From positions 434,001 through 498,000 of the forward strand of contig VZSE01002626.1 of the NCBI GenBank assembly GCA_013398275.1: a stretch of DNA of 64,000 nt, in the 5' to 3' direction. Below the pieces are notes generated by a model. It was not told where the DNA came from, did not search any database, and saw only the letters and a list, made by a program, of their open reading frames with translations. This DNA is from Promerops cafer. Taxonomy: Eukaryota > Chordata > Aves > Passeriformes > Nectariniidae. Positions 24,793-38,400 of the stretch are shown in pieces (positions within the stretch are counted from its first letter, which is position 1; every line of letters starts with the position of its first letter). The position numbers were made by a program, and so were the translations under genes.

Positions 24793-25897
24793 CACATAAT
24801 GCAGTGTTTGCTTTGACTCTCTGTGAGCTTCATCATGGGAGCAATCCTTTCAAAGGCAGCAGTGTCCCCCAAGGCTCAGGAGAGGACTGTATCGAGGGCG
24901 TATTCTTCCCCCCTTGAAAGCCAGTAGACTTCTCTCCCTGTCTTACACATAGGTTGCTGTATGTGTAGGGATTTTAAAATCAATTGTCCCAATTCATTGT
25001 GTCACAGTTATATTTGCGGTAAGTTCAGCTCATAAAACAAAGCCCATTTAAACTGGGCCTTGCTCATGTTGAGGCTATGAGTTTGGACAGGCGAGCCCCC
25101 AGTTTCTGCTAGCTATGACACCACACTGACATAATCAGCCTCATGGAAACAGCTGGTGAAGATGAAATTAGCATTTAGATCAGTGATTTATTTCTCCCCT
25201 GAGATCTATTGCAGCAAATAATTTCTTAGGAGTTTAAAGTGAAGCAACTGTAATGGTGGGTTTGTGTCACAATCAAAAGTGTCAAATGCACGTAGGTTTG
25301 ACAGACATTAGCACAAGACTTGTGGGGTTTTGTTTAACTAAAATTGGATTTATTTTAAAAGTGTTCATTTTCCCCTGTCCTTTAGCTATAGTGAGTCAAG
25401 CTACAGCATTTCATTTAGACAGCAAACTACTCCATATTTCTTTGGGTTTTGAAAGCCCCATCTTCTGGCAACAACTCCATGGAAAATGATGTGCTGAGCA
25501 CAAGCAAATCACAGGCGGAAAGTGAAGACACAGTGCTGCACCCATACTGTTGAGCAAAAAAATGCAAATGTACCCACTGAAAAATGTTATATACCTTAGA
25601 GCCAAACCTTCTGGCAAAAAATGTGCATTTTATAATGAATGTTTTGCTTACTGATTCTTTTTTCACAAAGAAGCATTTTCGAAATGTGTTTCAAATACCT
25701 GGGATATAAAGAAAGATATTCTCTTCTTTGTGTACTTGTTTGTTTAGCAGTATACTTTGACAAGGTTACCAAAGCAACAGCAACATGCTTACACCTATAT
25801 TTAACCAAAAGTTTTCACAAAAGCTCATACTGTACATGCTCAGAGTGTACATATAAGAATTAGTTAGTCCCCGAGAAGTCTGTCAGAAGAGCATGTT
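24793..25897. other. Non-coding DNA, no gene seen
   Basis: No recognised element. Several overlapping short frames on both strands around 25400-25860 are stop-poor by chance and have no supporting context. Confidence 0.6.
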
Positions 25898-26330
25898 TCA
25901 ATCTAGAGCTACAAGGAGCTGAACAAGGAGTTTTTTTGAAGGAACAGATAGCAAGAGAGCAGTCTCTGGAAAGGACAGAGGTGAGACCAAAGCCCTTCCA
26001 CTCTCAGTGCACTCCAGGCAGAGAGGCAATGGAGTAAAAGTAGTGGCCTGCACAGCCAGGACAAGTAGAAGGCATATTTGGAAATGCAGCAAGTTTATAG
26101 GAGTTGCAAAGATGAGAGAGGGCAGGAAAGAGGGTGAGAAGGGAACCAAAGGCAGAAACCAAAGTTGTAGCCAAAGAAAAAGAGAAGGGCCAAAGCCAGA
26201 GTGTATGAAAGGATGAATGCAAGACGCAAGTGGAGGTAGAGAGAGAGTGCCATTGTAGGGATACCAAGGAAAGAAACAAAAACAGGACAGAACCAGAACA
26301 GAAAGTTGGAAATGTTGGTGAAGGTTCTAC
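25898..26330. repeat. Second purine-skewed block
   Basis: The plus strand is markedly rich in A and G (GAGAGAGGGCAGGAAAG-type words) without a constant unit, much like 9780-10165. The skew leaves both strands open: plus 26007-26216 is Lys/Arg/Gly/Glu-rich, and minus 25898-26149 and 26004-26279 are Leu/Ser/Phe/Pro-rich. I see no common alignable repeat between the two blocks by eye, only shared composition. Confidence 0.5.
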
Positions 26331-26597
26331 TTCAGTTAAAAGTTTTCAAACTACCTCTGCTGTAAGCTGTGAATTGCACTTATAAAAATGACTGACTTTC
26401 CTCTAGCTGCTGAAAATAGCCTTAAAAAGGAAAATCACCTACAGCAACCAATTGCTATCTGGCCAAGTGTTAGTTTGTTCAAACACAGCACAAACTAGGT
26501 TTGGAAAAAAAATCTGCCTGTGATATCTGTTGGTGTCTTACACCATTCCACATGACAGAACTGACACTAAGATGGGGTTTTTTAGTTATTTTTAATT

Positions 26598-26617
26598 AAA
26601 AAAAAAAAAAAAAAAAA
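26598..26617 (+). repeat. Poly-A tract (20 A)
   Basis: A pure run of about 20 As follows TTTTTAATT. No retroposon body is recognised upstream and no target-site duplication is evident, so it is treated as a homopolymer. Confidence 0.85.
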
Positions 26618-26879
26618 GCAAAAGAAGTAAAAATACATTTTCAATGTGACCACCCAAGGTCATAAATCTCTAGTGTCTAGATTGTCCAGGTGACTTGAAT
26701 TCCTCTCACTTATTCACATGTTTTATGAGAACATGTCCCTATCATTTTCTCCTCTGCATCTTATTCATACATGCAAAAAGTCTAATGTAGGAACCTGTTG
26801 TATTCCAGGAGCTGTGGATCACACATTTTTGAAGAGGCTGTACTATTAGCCAGAAAATTTCCTTCCTAATGGAGGCCCA

Positions 26880-26975
26880 GCTAACCACAGGATCTGCTGC
26901 AGACCACAGACCAGCCAAGCACTACTAAAGACAGCCCACTGGGCTGGAATGCAGACCAAAGTTTGGAAACCACTG
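26880..26975. mobile_element. hAT/Charlie-like DNA transposon end (old, truncated)
   Basis: The stretch ends in AAAGTTTGGAAACCACTG (26958-26975), whose reverse complement, CAGTGGTTTCCAAACTTT, closely resembles the terminal inverted repeat of Charlie-type hAT elements (CAGTGGTTCTCAAA...). The preceding GGGCTGGAATGCAGACC also resembles the subterminal part of such elements. The partner terminus is not visible upstream, so the element is truncated or decayed beyond recognition. An 8-bp target-site duplication cannot be tested without the other end. Confidence 0.45.
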
Positions 26976-29900
26976 GCTTTTGAAATAAACGAGATAATAT
27001 TTTAACCTATACTGTCAAACATGCTTTTCTTGGAGGACTGTCAGGGCTGTGCAAGAAATAGGGTCATGTCTTTAGGATAGTTCCAGAAGCTCAGTGGAAA
27101 TACAGCAAACTGTGTTCTTCCAGAAATCAGCACAAATGTAGACAACTGAAAGAGAATGGTAATTTTTCATCTACAAAGCCTGCAAAGGTAATTCAGAAGT
27201 TACCATCAGAACTCTGGAATTTTGCATCATCAAAACCTTCATTAAAACTAAAATGTGCGTCAGTGTATGATAACCAGCACCACAAACTATGATTTCACTT
27301 CACACATGAAAATGTCTCTCCAGATGTGTCAGAGCAAGGACCACTACCAAGTTAATATTTTTCATGCATCTAAGTATGAGAAATTAGTGGCAAATATTTC
27401 AAGATCATGCATTTGAGCATTCATATGTGAACTTTTTGACATTAAAGGTAAGGAAAGAAAAGGTTGTTATAGAAAATGAAGACATTTCCTGACAAAGCCA
27501 GAATTACACAATTTTGAAAGATAATATTTAACCTTTGGAAAGGCCAAAATTCTTTGGACTGACGCAGAAGTTATAAAGACAGATCTTGCCAAATGTAGAG
27601 TAATTTTTGAAGAATTACTCTTTTTCACAATGCTAATACAAAAATCCTTGGACATAAAACTGAGGACTCTGGAACAGGAAGGAGAAATGATAGATGCTTT
27701 CAAAAACAAGTCTATTTAGAAGCCATTTGTCTGAATTTTGTAACGTCTGCTGACAATAACATATTTTCATCCTTGACTGTATTTTACAAGTTCATTTCTT
27801 CATGCACAGAAACCAGTATATTTAGCCTCTCAAAATACACGTTTTAAAAGTGGATAGTGATTGCTTCCTTCTATATTTTATAAAAGAAAGGAAAAGGACA
27901 CTGAGAAATAATGCAAGAATATACACATAGGACCACATGTATAAACCTGTTCATACACTTACATTGAAATTGATTAACACAATGTGAAGAAGTAGAATTA
28001 ACAGTGGAGTTTTTCCTTTTCTGAAATATCCCACTTTTAGTATAAGACACTCCATATATATTTGCTTCTGCAGATGGCAAATATGCTTCCTCTAAAACAG
28101 AGCTTCCTATGTAGAGTTTCTGTTTATAGAAACATCGAACACAAATAATCCTCTTATTTAATTGAATAACTTCTTTCTGGTTTTGTTGCTGTTGAATGAC
28201 TAAACTACTACAAAAGCTAAAGCACTACACAGTAGTAATGTGAAATCAAACTCTGCATTGTAAACTTCAAAAACCTGAGACTTTCTAGAGGGCTTGAGTT
28301 CAGGACATATTGAGGAAAATTCCACACCAATGAAGAATGTCATAATAGCAAAGAAAAAAGGAGAGAAACAGGGAGGAAGGAAACAGCAAATACTGAGAAC
28401 ACAACATCTGTAAAATGCACCAACAATTCCAAGCTTGCAGTGGGCTGTCATTGTACATGCAATGAGGAAATTTCATTTAAAAGTTACAAAAATGACCTTA
28501 CTTTGAACCAAGTGAATGTGATTATTTCTGAACTGAACGGAAAGTAAAGAAGTTTGGATTAAATGTTTTACCAGTGCCAATGTCCTAGAACTTTCTTTGG
28601 CTCTATATTCTCTTTTCCTATGTTTGTCAGCTGAATTTAATGTTCTCTTCTTTTTGTCTCCTGGTCTCTTTGACCTTAATGTGACATTTTAGTTGGGTGA
28701 TTAATTACTATTAAATGGCACTGCATTTATTAAATGGAGTCCTTGTCTGTGTAAGAGCACAGTCACAATGCAACGATTCAGTTTGATAAGCTTAAATATA
28801 CACAGTTAGATGTGGTAATATCTAATTTGTCAAGGATCTTGTGGCGAGCTTTTCTGCCACACAGCTAGAGAGGAGATGTGATTGCACAAAAAGCTTAATA
28901 TTCTGAGCTTAAATGTTCTCAGTAAATTGATCTTCTCCATCATGTAATCTTATTTCAGCGTGTGCAGGAGACAGCAAAGTTCCACACAAGCCTAAGTTGC
29001 CTTAATAATAGGCCTGAGGGTTCCTGACCACAGAAATAAAAGCTATGTGACAAGATTTGTATGTCTCTTTTCAGCAGACAACAGCTGACTCGCCTTGCCA
29101 GAAGCTTTCCTTCTGGGTTAATTGAATAAAAAGAAGAAAACTAATGTCAGTAAAAGGATGAAAAGTTCATTGAGAAAAAAAATACGTCTATAGTTTGGAC
29201 ACCTAAGTCGAAAAGAGATTGTGAATATTTAGCTTATTAAGTGAAACACCAGCACCTAACCTTCTAATGGGACAAGTTATTATTCTGTCAGTTATATTCT
29301 CCAAACACTGCTTTGGTCTGAACACTGCTTTACTCTTTTCATATCTAACAGCTGATTTGGAAATTTTTTTCCAGACTATAATGAATCATCAAAGCAAAAC
29401 TTCTTGCAAGCAAAGGGTTGGTTTTAACACCTGCTGGGAAAAAAAATTCAGGCTGGACAAAATAAAAATGTGAGGGAGACTTTCACAAAAATCTCAGGAG
29501 TTTTGGGTATTCATGGGAAAGACAGCATCTGGGGCTAGTTTCTGACTGTTTCTTATATCAATTCTTTTCCCCTCTGGTGAAGCACAACTAGGTCAGCAAG
29601 AAAAATAACAGAAGTTTTTCTCAGGTTTCCCTCTCAGTCCTCATGTCTTCCACTTCCAAAAATTCATTCTTGCTCGTACATCTGTAGAGTCAGTTCCTGT
29701 CTTTATAACTCTTCCATTCTACACAAAAAACAACTAGAAATTAAAATAAAAAGGTGAAACAGATCAGGCTGTTATAAGAAATAAGAGGCCTTCAGTCTCA
29801 TCTCAAACCTGCAGGTACTTTCTCACAGTGAAAATTGCAAATGCTGTAAGGGAGGAGTCACACCTCTCATCTTAATTTAGGGGTTTACAGAGATCTTGTA

Positions 29901-31820
29901 GAGATATTGTGGAGTTGTGGGTAACGTTTGTGCATGCATCTTCATACCTTCTTTAGATCTGAGATGACTACCTTCATATCAACCACAGTGGGAATCCAGA
30001 TGCAGACCTGCACCAGAGACACATTTACACATGGGCAGGGAACAGCTCCCACCTTTCTGCTAGGAAAGTGAATCACGACGCTGTGATACAGAGGCACCCT
30101 CTTTGCATGATGAAGAGTCCAGCTGAACTCCATGCACAAGGAGGTACTTGAGCTTGCATGTTCTGCAGGTTTGCAGTCACTGTGCCATCTGGAGACATCG
30201 AAAGAACCCTGCCTTCAGGCCAAACATCAGTAGTGAAGTGAATCTAAATGAACCAAGAAAGGCCATAATCTTGACTACCTCTAACAGGATTATATTGTTG
30301 TCTCGACTACTGATGACAGTCTAATGATGAGATTGCACAAGAAAAACATTCTCACAATTCTCAGTAAGGATTAAGTCAGCACATTCCCAGTTGCTCCTGC
30401 ATGGGTTTGTTTACCTCCATCTTCCATTATCAGCTATAGGAAAAGAGGCACTTTCATATTATCCAGGATCTTATGGGCTCAGGATTACAGGCAGGAAGAT
30501 GCACCAGGTGTGTGCTTTAGCAGACTCAAAATAAAAATCTCTTCAACATTCTGGATGTTAGAGATATGTCAGGCACTACTTCCTGAAAACTTTATAGAAA
30601 TTGTATCCAGCTACAAAAAATGCCCTTTTAGTCTGGGCATAGAATCTACTTTAAAAAGCACTCAATTCCTACCTTCCTTGCAGAAATATATTTTTATTGG
30701 TCTAATTTGCCGCTTTTAGGGAACAAAACAAAGTCATTTAGCAGTCTGTCCCCATGATCTTCAGAACAAATTTCTAGAAAACATTTAACAACTTTGAAAA
30801 TAGAATTATTTTGTCTCAAAAATAGTGTAACTATTTTCAAGTGACATATTGCCCTACTTCTAAAGCCAATTTAATCTTACTTTATATTATTAATAAAAAA
30901 CTGGTTAATAGCAACACAGTACATTTCATGTTAATCTAAATGAAATATTTTAATTTATCAATCCAAAGGAAAATTTTGCTTCAAGGAAGTATCAGAAATA
31001 TTCTTAAAGATTTTACAAGTCACTAAATTCATTTTCAAACAATGCCTAAACTTTCATTTTGGCAAATAATGAAATATTATATAATCTCCACTGGAGCATT
31101 TGTGGGATTTCAGACTATTGATAAAACATACACAGAATTTACCATCTGTGAAAGAAGTGGTAAGCAAAGGTTTACCTTATTCACTTAAAATGTGAGAACA
31201 AGTTTCTGCTGTTCAAATCACAAGACATATTACTTAGTAGAGATTAAACTAACAGCACAATCTAACATACACTTCTTTCTATATGCAAAGAATAAACCCC
31301 CACAAATTCAGAGTATAAACTGCTGATCAGCATGTTAATTTTCAGGTTATAGTTTAATGATCTCCTCTGTGCAGGCAGGCAATCAGGGAAATAACTGTAA
31401 AGAGTCTGTAAAATGGAGGAGTATAATATGATATGACAACACACCAGTAATGGTTTCAAATTACAAGCAAATCTGAGTAGGGGAAAAAGTCTTCTCCCCT
31501 TTCTCCCAAACACATGCACAATTTCCTTTAGAAGAAAAAAACAAGAGAAATAAATGCATTGCTTGCTCTTTCTCAAAGGTATATCAAATGCTGATTAATT
31601 CTAAAGCATCTGAATTATAATGTGACCATCAGAGCAAAATGTGGCCTTACAATGCCTTCCTGTAACTCAAAGGGCAGTACAAAAGTGACTGTGTTGAAAG
31701 AATTATAGCCAAGGACATAACTGTAATGAAGTATTATCACAGACATATAATATTATCAAAATATCAAACTCTACACATGTCAACAGTCACCAGCGTGATT
31801 AGAGGCAGATCTGGTTTTCA
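26976..31820. other. AT-rich non-coding DNA, no gene seen
   Basis: Long unique-looking stretch with no recognised repeat or gene. The interval of about 28680-28900 has TAAT-rich words (GATTAATTACTATTAAATGG) followed by sequence of balanced complexity. It could be a conserved non-coding element, but I cannot show that from one sequence. Confidence 0.6.
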
Positions 31821-31849
31821 GTTTAGGTGAAAGTAGGCAGTTGTTTACG

Positions 31850-32440
31850 TTGGCAGATCACGGGGGAAAGGGAGGAAATGAAATGCCCCCATACAGGGTG
31901 CCATGGCCTCATGGCCTGTTTTGAGGACCCCAAGAGAAAGACAGGCAGGGACAGGAGCTGTGGTCCCCACCACCATCAGATCAGCTCGGAGAGGGAGCAG
32001 AAGGTTAATGCTTCCCTGCCCACCAGGTCCTAGTAAATCTGCTCCCTCCCAATAAATCCCTGCTTTATTTCTCCAGTCCTTCACATTTACCTCCGTGGAT
32101 GGGGCAGGAAACAAAACAACCCCTCTGCCCACCATCACCTCCAGATTGGTGGTGGCTCCCTGGAGGCCACAGCCAATTCCTTTCAATCCGCTTCCCCGAC
32201 AGCTGCCACCAACCCAGAAAAGGTTTCTGGCAGGTCCCCAAGCCTGGTGACCCACTCCCAAATTTTTGTCTTCTCACAGAAGCTGCCATAGTGCTGCCAG
32301 GCTTTGCCCAATTTTTTTTTTTTTTCTTTTTTTTTTTGCTGTTTGCCCAGTGGCTTCTCCTTGCAAGGCCTTGCCTACAAGCCTGGGTGTCAATCCACCA
32401 AGCAGTCAGTATTAAATTGAAACACACCAACCATTAAGCA
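31850..32440. mobile_element. GC-rich inserted block, possibly a decayed solo LTR
   Basis: Base composition changes abruptly: about 600 bases are GC-rich and C/G-run-rich between AT-rich flanks. Inside are AATAAA on plus (32051-32056) and TTTATT (AATAAA on minus) a few bases on, packed as around the polyadenylation region of an LTR. An interrupted T-run follows (32312-32337). A TGGTGACCC word (32245-32253) recalls a tRNA-Trp primer-binding site, but at nine bases it is probably chance. The two strands hold open frames of 138 (minus), 121 (minus) and 112 (plus) codons that start at TTG or GTG and show no gag, pol, env or host domain. No TG...CA ends with a target-site duplication could be fixed. 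The block looks inserted; calling it an LTR is tentative. Confidence 0.25.
32312..32337. repeat. Interrupted poly-T (T14-C-T11)
   Basis: Fourteen Ts, one C and eleven Ts. On the minus strand it reads as an A-rich tract and could be the tail of a retroposed sequence lying to its right, but no such body is recognised. Confidence 0.85.
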
Positions 32441-35400
32441 TGGCTAAAGGTGAGCATGTCAAGGAAAGGCAGTGTCTGCTGTCAGATTACATCCCTTTTG
32501 AACTGCAGCCTTACACAACTGTCCTCTATGCCTATTATTTATGAGGTGAACTGAGGATATGACAGCCTCGTCTGCGATGTGACAGGAAAAGCACATTGTT
32601 CACTTTGAACCTTGCAGAAACGTGGAAAGCTTTCTTGCACTCCTTTCAGCATAGCCCCACTCCAAGAACCATATTGGCTTGTAATAGCTTCTGTTTGTGC
32701 AGTGCAATGAGCTGAGGTCAGTGGGAAAGTGTCAGCTGCAGCGTATGACTTTGCTTTCACTGCATCATGGAACTTGGCACGGCCTCGCAGTGACAGATAA
32801 CAAACTGCATTCTATAGCTTTCAAAACCCTCAAAGGATATGTGGCTGGGAAAGGCTTGCAAATGCCTTCTCTTGATTAATAGTCACAAAATTGAAGTGAT
32901 CATAATTTAGTCCTAGCAAGGAGATGTACTTCTTCCCAGCAGCAATAAAGACACAAAAGCCCACAAACCTACACAATATAAAGAAATTGTCTTTAAAGAA
33001 ATTCACAGTCATCATGCCAGACACTAAATGAATTATTTCTCTCATTTCTTGTCTCACCACAGTTTCCTCCCACTTGGACACACATGTTAGGCATTCAGTT
33101 AACCTCAAGCATAGCTCTCCTGGCCCTATCACTGTATCTGCACTCCCCATCAGGAGGGTATGCTAGCCTACATTTTTGCAATGTAAAAAGAGTGACATCA
33201 TTTTTTTTCTTAAAGTAGCTTGTCTGTAGGAACACTTCAGCTGTACGCAGCTCGGCTCAGTCCCAGAATATGCTTGTTCCTGTGCACTTTCCTGTCCTGT
33301 GCTCAGCACAGAGTTCAGAGCTGCTCTGACTCACAGCTCTGTGCTATATACCCCGTTCTGAACCTCTCAGCTGCATTTGCTTCCCCATCTATAACTTTCA
33401 TCGACCTCCTGCTCTTGCACTGCACTTCCTGGGAAGTGTTTTGTTCACGGACCCAGCGGAGGAATATGTTATGACAATGGAGTTTTAAGGAAAGCTTTTT
33501 GTTTTGTTGTGTCATGCACTTTATCCATCCCATTTTGTCATCTGGTGGTTTTCCTTTCTTGTTCTAGCACATATTTCATTGCTAAAGCTATTTCACAAGC
33601 AGCCTTGGAAGTCAATCCTTTTTCAGATAACAGTTTTTTTCAGCTGATCCACCTTCCTATGTATGTCCAAATCTATCAGAGAATACTTTATTTGGCTACA
33701 GTCCTGCATTGTATACTGGAATATTTATAGAATAAATTACAGTGCTATGATACTCTGAATGAATCACAGAATTTTAAAATCTTTTTTTACTTACTTTCCA
33801 ATCAGAAAATTCAGCTTGGGGTACTAACACTGAACTTCACTGACTGGGTAGAAACAAAAAGCTAAAAAACCTCACGTTACACTGGACCTTCTTTTGGGAA
33901 AGAGTTACTTTTATTTCTTCAGGAAAAATTGAATTTTGAATTGTTTGATCACTTTTTAGATCTAAGGAGTGTCTGTTTCTGGTGTTTTAGACAGTCAAGA
34001 GAATATGTTATGAAAATTAAAAAAAAGATTAATTTCTCCTTACAGAGCCTCTAGTCACATTTCAGAATCCCTTGCTACAAAGTGTCATCATTCTGATTTC
34101 ACTGGAAGAATTTCACCTGCATTTCACAGCCCTCCCCATTTGTTGTTTGGTCTCATTTTCTTAACTGAACTGCCTTGAATATTGGGTAAACAAGCCTCAG
34201 TGAAATTTCTCTTCTTTCCTGTATCCTGATAATATATACAAGTAACATGTGGCTTAAGGTCTAGAAAAAGTTTTTAATTAAAACCAAGTGCTAGAATTAT
34301 ACTGTCTTCGGGTTTCCCCCTGTTTCCTGACTTTTTTGTGTCCAGTTCACAGCAAAAAAAATTTGTTCATAACACAAACCTTATTGTTACTGTTATCTTG
34401 TAAATACCTTGATACACAAACTATTTGTTTTGTTTCTTGTTGCAAGAGTAGCATTGTGGATGTGCAGTTTTAGGATATTAACTGTAGGAATGAGAAATGG
34501 TTATACTTTTAAAGATACCTCTGATTATGAAATTACTGTTGAAGTACAATACTATGTTCATTGCTTTTTTTCTTCTTTTACAACATGGATTTTGTTTTAA
34601 ACAGGAAAACACAGAAAAATCCAGAAAGTAGGCTGTATAATCTAATGTGCTATATTTGCCTTCTGATAACCTTCACCAACATCTAAAAGTGGCCATTTGA
34701 CTTTTAATGACAGCCACTGTTCATGTTACGTCTACAAATTTCCTTCTTGAAAGAGCTGGTTCTCTTACTATTGAGATACCACTGCTTCTGCATTTGCAAG
34801 GGCAGAGGGGGTATAGCTGGCCTGGATTCAGTTGTTACATAGTGTCTGCAAGGATTTAAACACATCAAAGTGTCAGCTAGATCGAATGAGCCAGAATCCA
34901 TTTTAGAGTAATTGAAAGTTGGATTTCCATTTGCCCAAGGTCTCTATTTATTTTAACTTCGCTAAAATTTCCTCGGCGTTATAAAATTAATTACAGTCTT
35001 GTTATCTTTCCCTCTTTGCACCTTCTTAATGACAGAGGACTCTGAAATATTTCTTGCAAAAATCGCAACCCTAAATACTTGTTTTTTGCAACAAAACAGG
35101 GACACCATCTTCTGTGGAAGTTCCTGATTTTCCATGTTCTAATGGATGCAATTCCTGTTTATTCTTACTATTCGTCATAATAGGAAAGAAGGAGGAATAT
35201 CTCTCACAGAAGCCTTTGAACGAATTAAAAAAACAAATCACATTTACTTTGAAGTAATTTAAGAAAACCTTAATTGTATTTTTTTGATCCTACCATATGT
35301 TTTCAGGCCTATGACATCACCTGAAAAGCTTTCTTTCATTAAAAATCTCGTTGCATTTTTTGAGATGAGATTTACATCTGACCAGATTTAGAGAACACAA

Positions 35401-38400
35401 GGTTGATCCAGACTCTGTGTCCATTCTTTTCTACCAGAAAAGTATGTAAAGGCCAATGGATTACTTTAGGGGCACCTTGGCATTTCCATCACGCTGCTCA
35501 GATGCTGGTCTTGTCTTCTTCTCCCATTGCTTCCTATACTATATTACCACCTCTTTAAGAGCACGTGCACCCAACAGGATGTTTCTGCAAAATCCTTTGA
35601 AAGTCAAACTAAACTCTCTTGATTGCTATGAAAAAGAGAGAAAAGAACTGGATCTTTATTCAAATATTCTTATTTTAGGGAGTGTATAGAAACAGACTCT
35701 CATAATTAGGGGACTGACTGAAGGCTGGCACCTGTGTGAAATCTGAAATTGTCTTTCTTAATCTTACATATAAATTGGAGACAATTTTAGCAGTTCACTT
35801 AACAAGTATAATATTCAGGAGGGCCTGTATTTGTATTTATTTTGAAAATAGTTATCTATATTTCAATATCAAAAGATATGCTTTGCCTGTATTGAAGGTC
35901 CCTGAGACTCACAAAAGTATACAACCTTTTTGTCTTCTTCAATCCTCTCAGCAAGAGGTTTTAGAAATACTACATCAGTGATTCAAATTCTAAACTTTTG
36001 TGTATAAATTCAGCCACAAGAATAGAAGATATGATAAACAATCCCCAAAATTCACCAACTAATTAATGTACTTCCCCACCAAAAAGTAGAAAAAGCCACA
36101 AAAAACACACAAAAAAGCCCTAGAATAAGAAGAACAGTAAAAAGTCTGCATCTACACCAAAGGTCTGCTGTTATTCCAGAAGTTTGAGAACTATGCTTTT
36201 CATACTGGCTTGAGGATATTTACAGGCCAGCCTCAATTCTGTCCCATTAAAGTCATAAGGACTGTAACAAGTCCTTTCATGTGTCGTCAGGGCATAGGCA
36301 AATATGTTCAAAAATAAACATTGCCTCTGAAAATACTACCTTCTTCTCTACCATGCTCTTCAAGGCCAAGAATGTATCCATAATAGGAATTTTGTATTAA
36401 TGGAAGCCCAAATTTTAATTTATCTAATGGAAAATTATGAGAAAAAATGAATGATTTAACTTCTCTAGTCTGCGTCTTTTCTTTGCCCTTTAAAACTCTC
36501 TTCAGAAAAAAAACCAAATCATTGCTACTCATACAGTAGACAACGTCCCCTTCTACGTCTGCTTCTAATAACATGAAAAATATTATTCTCTCTTACAAGC
36601 TGTGCTAAGAATCTCTTTTGGGAAGTAATGACATCTTTGCATTATTAATAGCTGATTCAATCTGACTTGCTGTAGTAACAGCTTTTACCAGTGTGAGATT
36701 AGGTTCAACTAACAGCCTTACAAATTTCAGCATGTCTTTATCTAGAAGGGTAACACAGTGTCCTTCTCTGCCCAAGAAAAGTAGCCAAACAGAAACTGTG
36801 CCTGTGTCGTATCATCAATCACGAGCAAGCAATTCTCAACTGCAATTATCCCCTTTTTAAAGGAATTATTTTTGAATCTCAAAGGGAAAGACTAAAATAA
36901 GAGGGCAAACACTTTCATGATTCTTTTTATTTTATTCTTTGCTATTTCTTCAAATATCTTGAATCATTTCTCCCTGCCTCTCGCTAAAGAGTATCTGTTT
37001 CTCACTTCCTTGCAGTGTATTCAATCTTTCTCCAATGTTGTTTCATTTTTCCTTTGAGACTATATCTTTTCTATCCATAATTCCACCCAATTTTAATTTC
37101 CCATCCACGCTATAAGAAAGCCTATAATGCTGTTGAGTAGATATTAGGACTTCTTTCATAGATTTCTAACACCACAAGGGGCAGGACTGGAAGAGTGACA
37201 TTTTGACCTCTCGTTTACTGCCAGATGAGCTATTGGGTGTTCTGGATACATTGGTTCTCCTTTTCCTGTCAGAGCAGACCATTCTTTTGCAGGTATTATC
37301 TCATCAGTCTTTCAGACAAGTGTGCACACTTGGTCTGGTTCATGAGTGACCATTTGTTTTCCAATTTTGTTCATCTTCTTCACTAAATGAGTTTCGATGA
37401 TACAAAAAACTGAGAGTTTGAGGGCAAGGAGGATTGAAGCACTTGAGTCTACAAAAGGTTGCTGATACTATACAAAATAAGGAGAACTTCTAGAGAAGAT
37501 TTAGGACACAATTTGAAAGAAACTGAGAAATAAAAGTAGCAGACAAATAGAAACTAGAAAGAACGGGAGCTTTTCAAGCTGTCTTTTTCTACTCTAAGCC
37601 TTATTGGTTTTATTACTGATACTTTATTTAATCTTAGATGCACATAAAATTTGTAATTTTATTTTCTTTCCTTTAAGGTGAATTTTTCTTGTTTTAGAAA
37701 AAATAATATACGTGCCTGCCTTTAAAGCAAGAAAACAATTTCCTGAAAAGTTAAGGAAAAGGAAATATGCCTAAAACAGGATGATAGTATAGGATGAGTA
37801 CTAAATTGATTTAAAAAAAAAAGACACAAAATCAGTCTGTTCCTCAGAGAATCTGATCAGGATACAAATTATGGTTGGCAAGACAAACAAGAAGCATCTG
37901 CTGAGCAGCTAAGTCAAAAGCAGCCAAGCTAGATTCAGACCAACAACATAAAATTAAAAAGGTTTCCATCACTCCCCAAATCTCAACCACCCATTTACAT
38001 TTGCCTATTTTTTTGTTCTTTTTATAGCTGATACTTTGATCTCATCTTTGTAATATTAACAGATTTTTGGTTTAAAAAAGCAGAAACTGACAGGAAAGTT
38101 CCCAGGACATAGTATCTTTTTCCTCATTTTCAGATTATCTTAACAACCAAGATTATTATGAAGAATGTTTTTGGTTTTGCTCAGCAGTATTGACAAACAA
38201 TTAGCCATGTGTACCCAACAGGAAAATACATGGAAATACTGAAAAGTTGTTTAAAAGATCAGGACAGATTATACTACAGAATAATATTTAGACTTTTCAC
38301 ATTCCCCAACATAATCAGAAAATTATTATGACCATGTTTCAGGTTTCATTGTAAAGCTCTTTTTTGGGAGAAATGAATTATTACAGGCCTAAGAGCCATG

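Noticed and set aside
26598..26617. Poly-A run as the tail of a processed pseudogene or SINE
   Set aside because: No body with gene- or SINE-like sequence lies upstream and no target-site duplication is seen.
32245..32253. TGGTGACCC as a retroviral primer-binding site for tRNA-Trp
   Set aside because: Only nine bases agree, it is not placed right after a defined LTR end, and the next bases diverge.
31845..32430. Three long open frames on both strands of the GC-rich block
   Set aside because: Starts are TTG or GTG, stop codons are rare in GC-rich DNA, and no retroviral or host domain is visible.
33757..33775. AATCACAGAATTTT resembling the start of a CR1 3' end
   Set aside because: The following sequence has none of the CR1 blocks; the match is too short.
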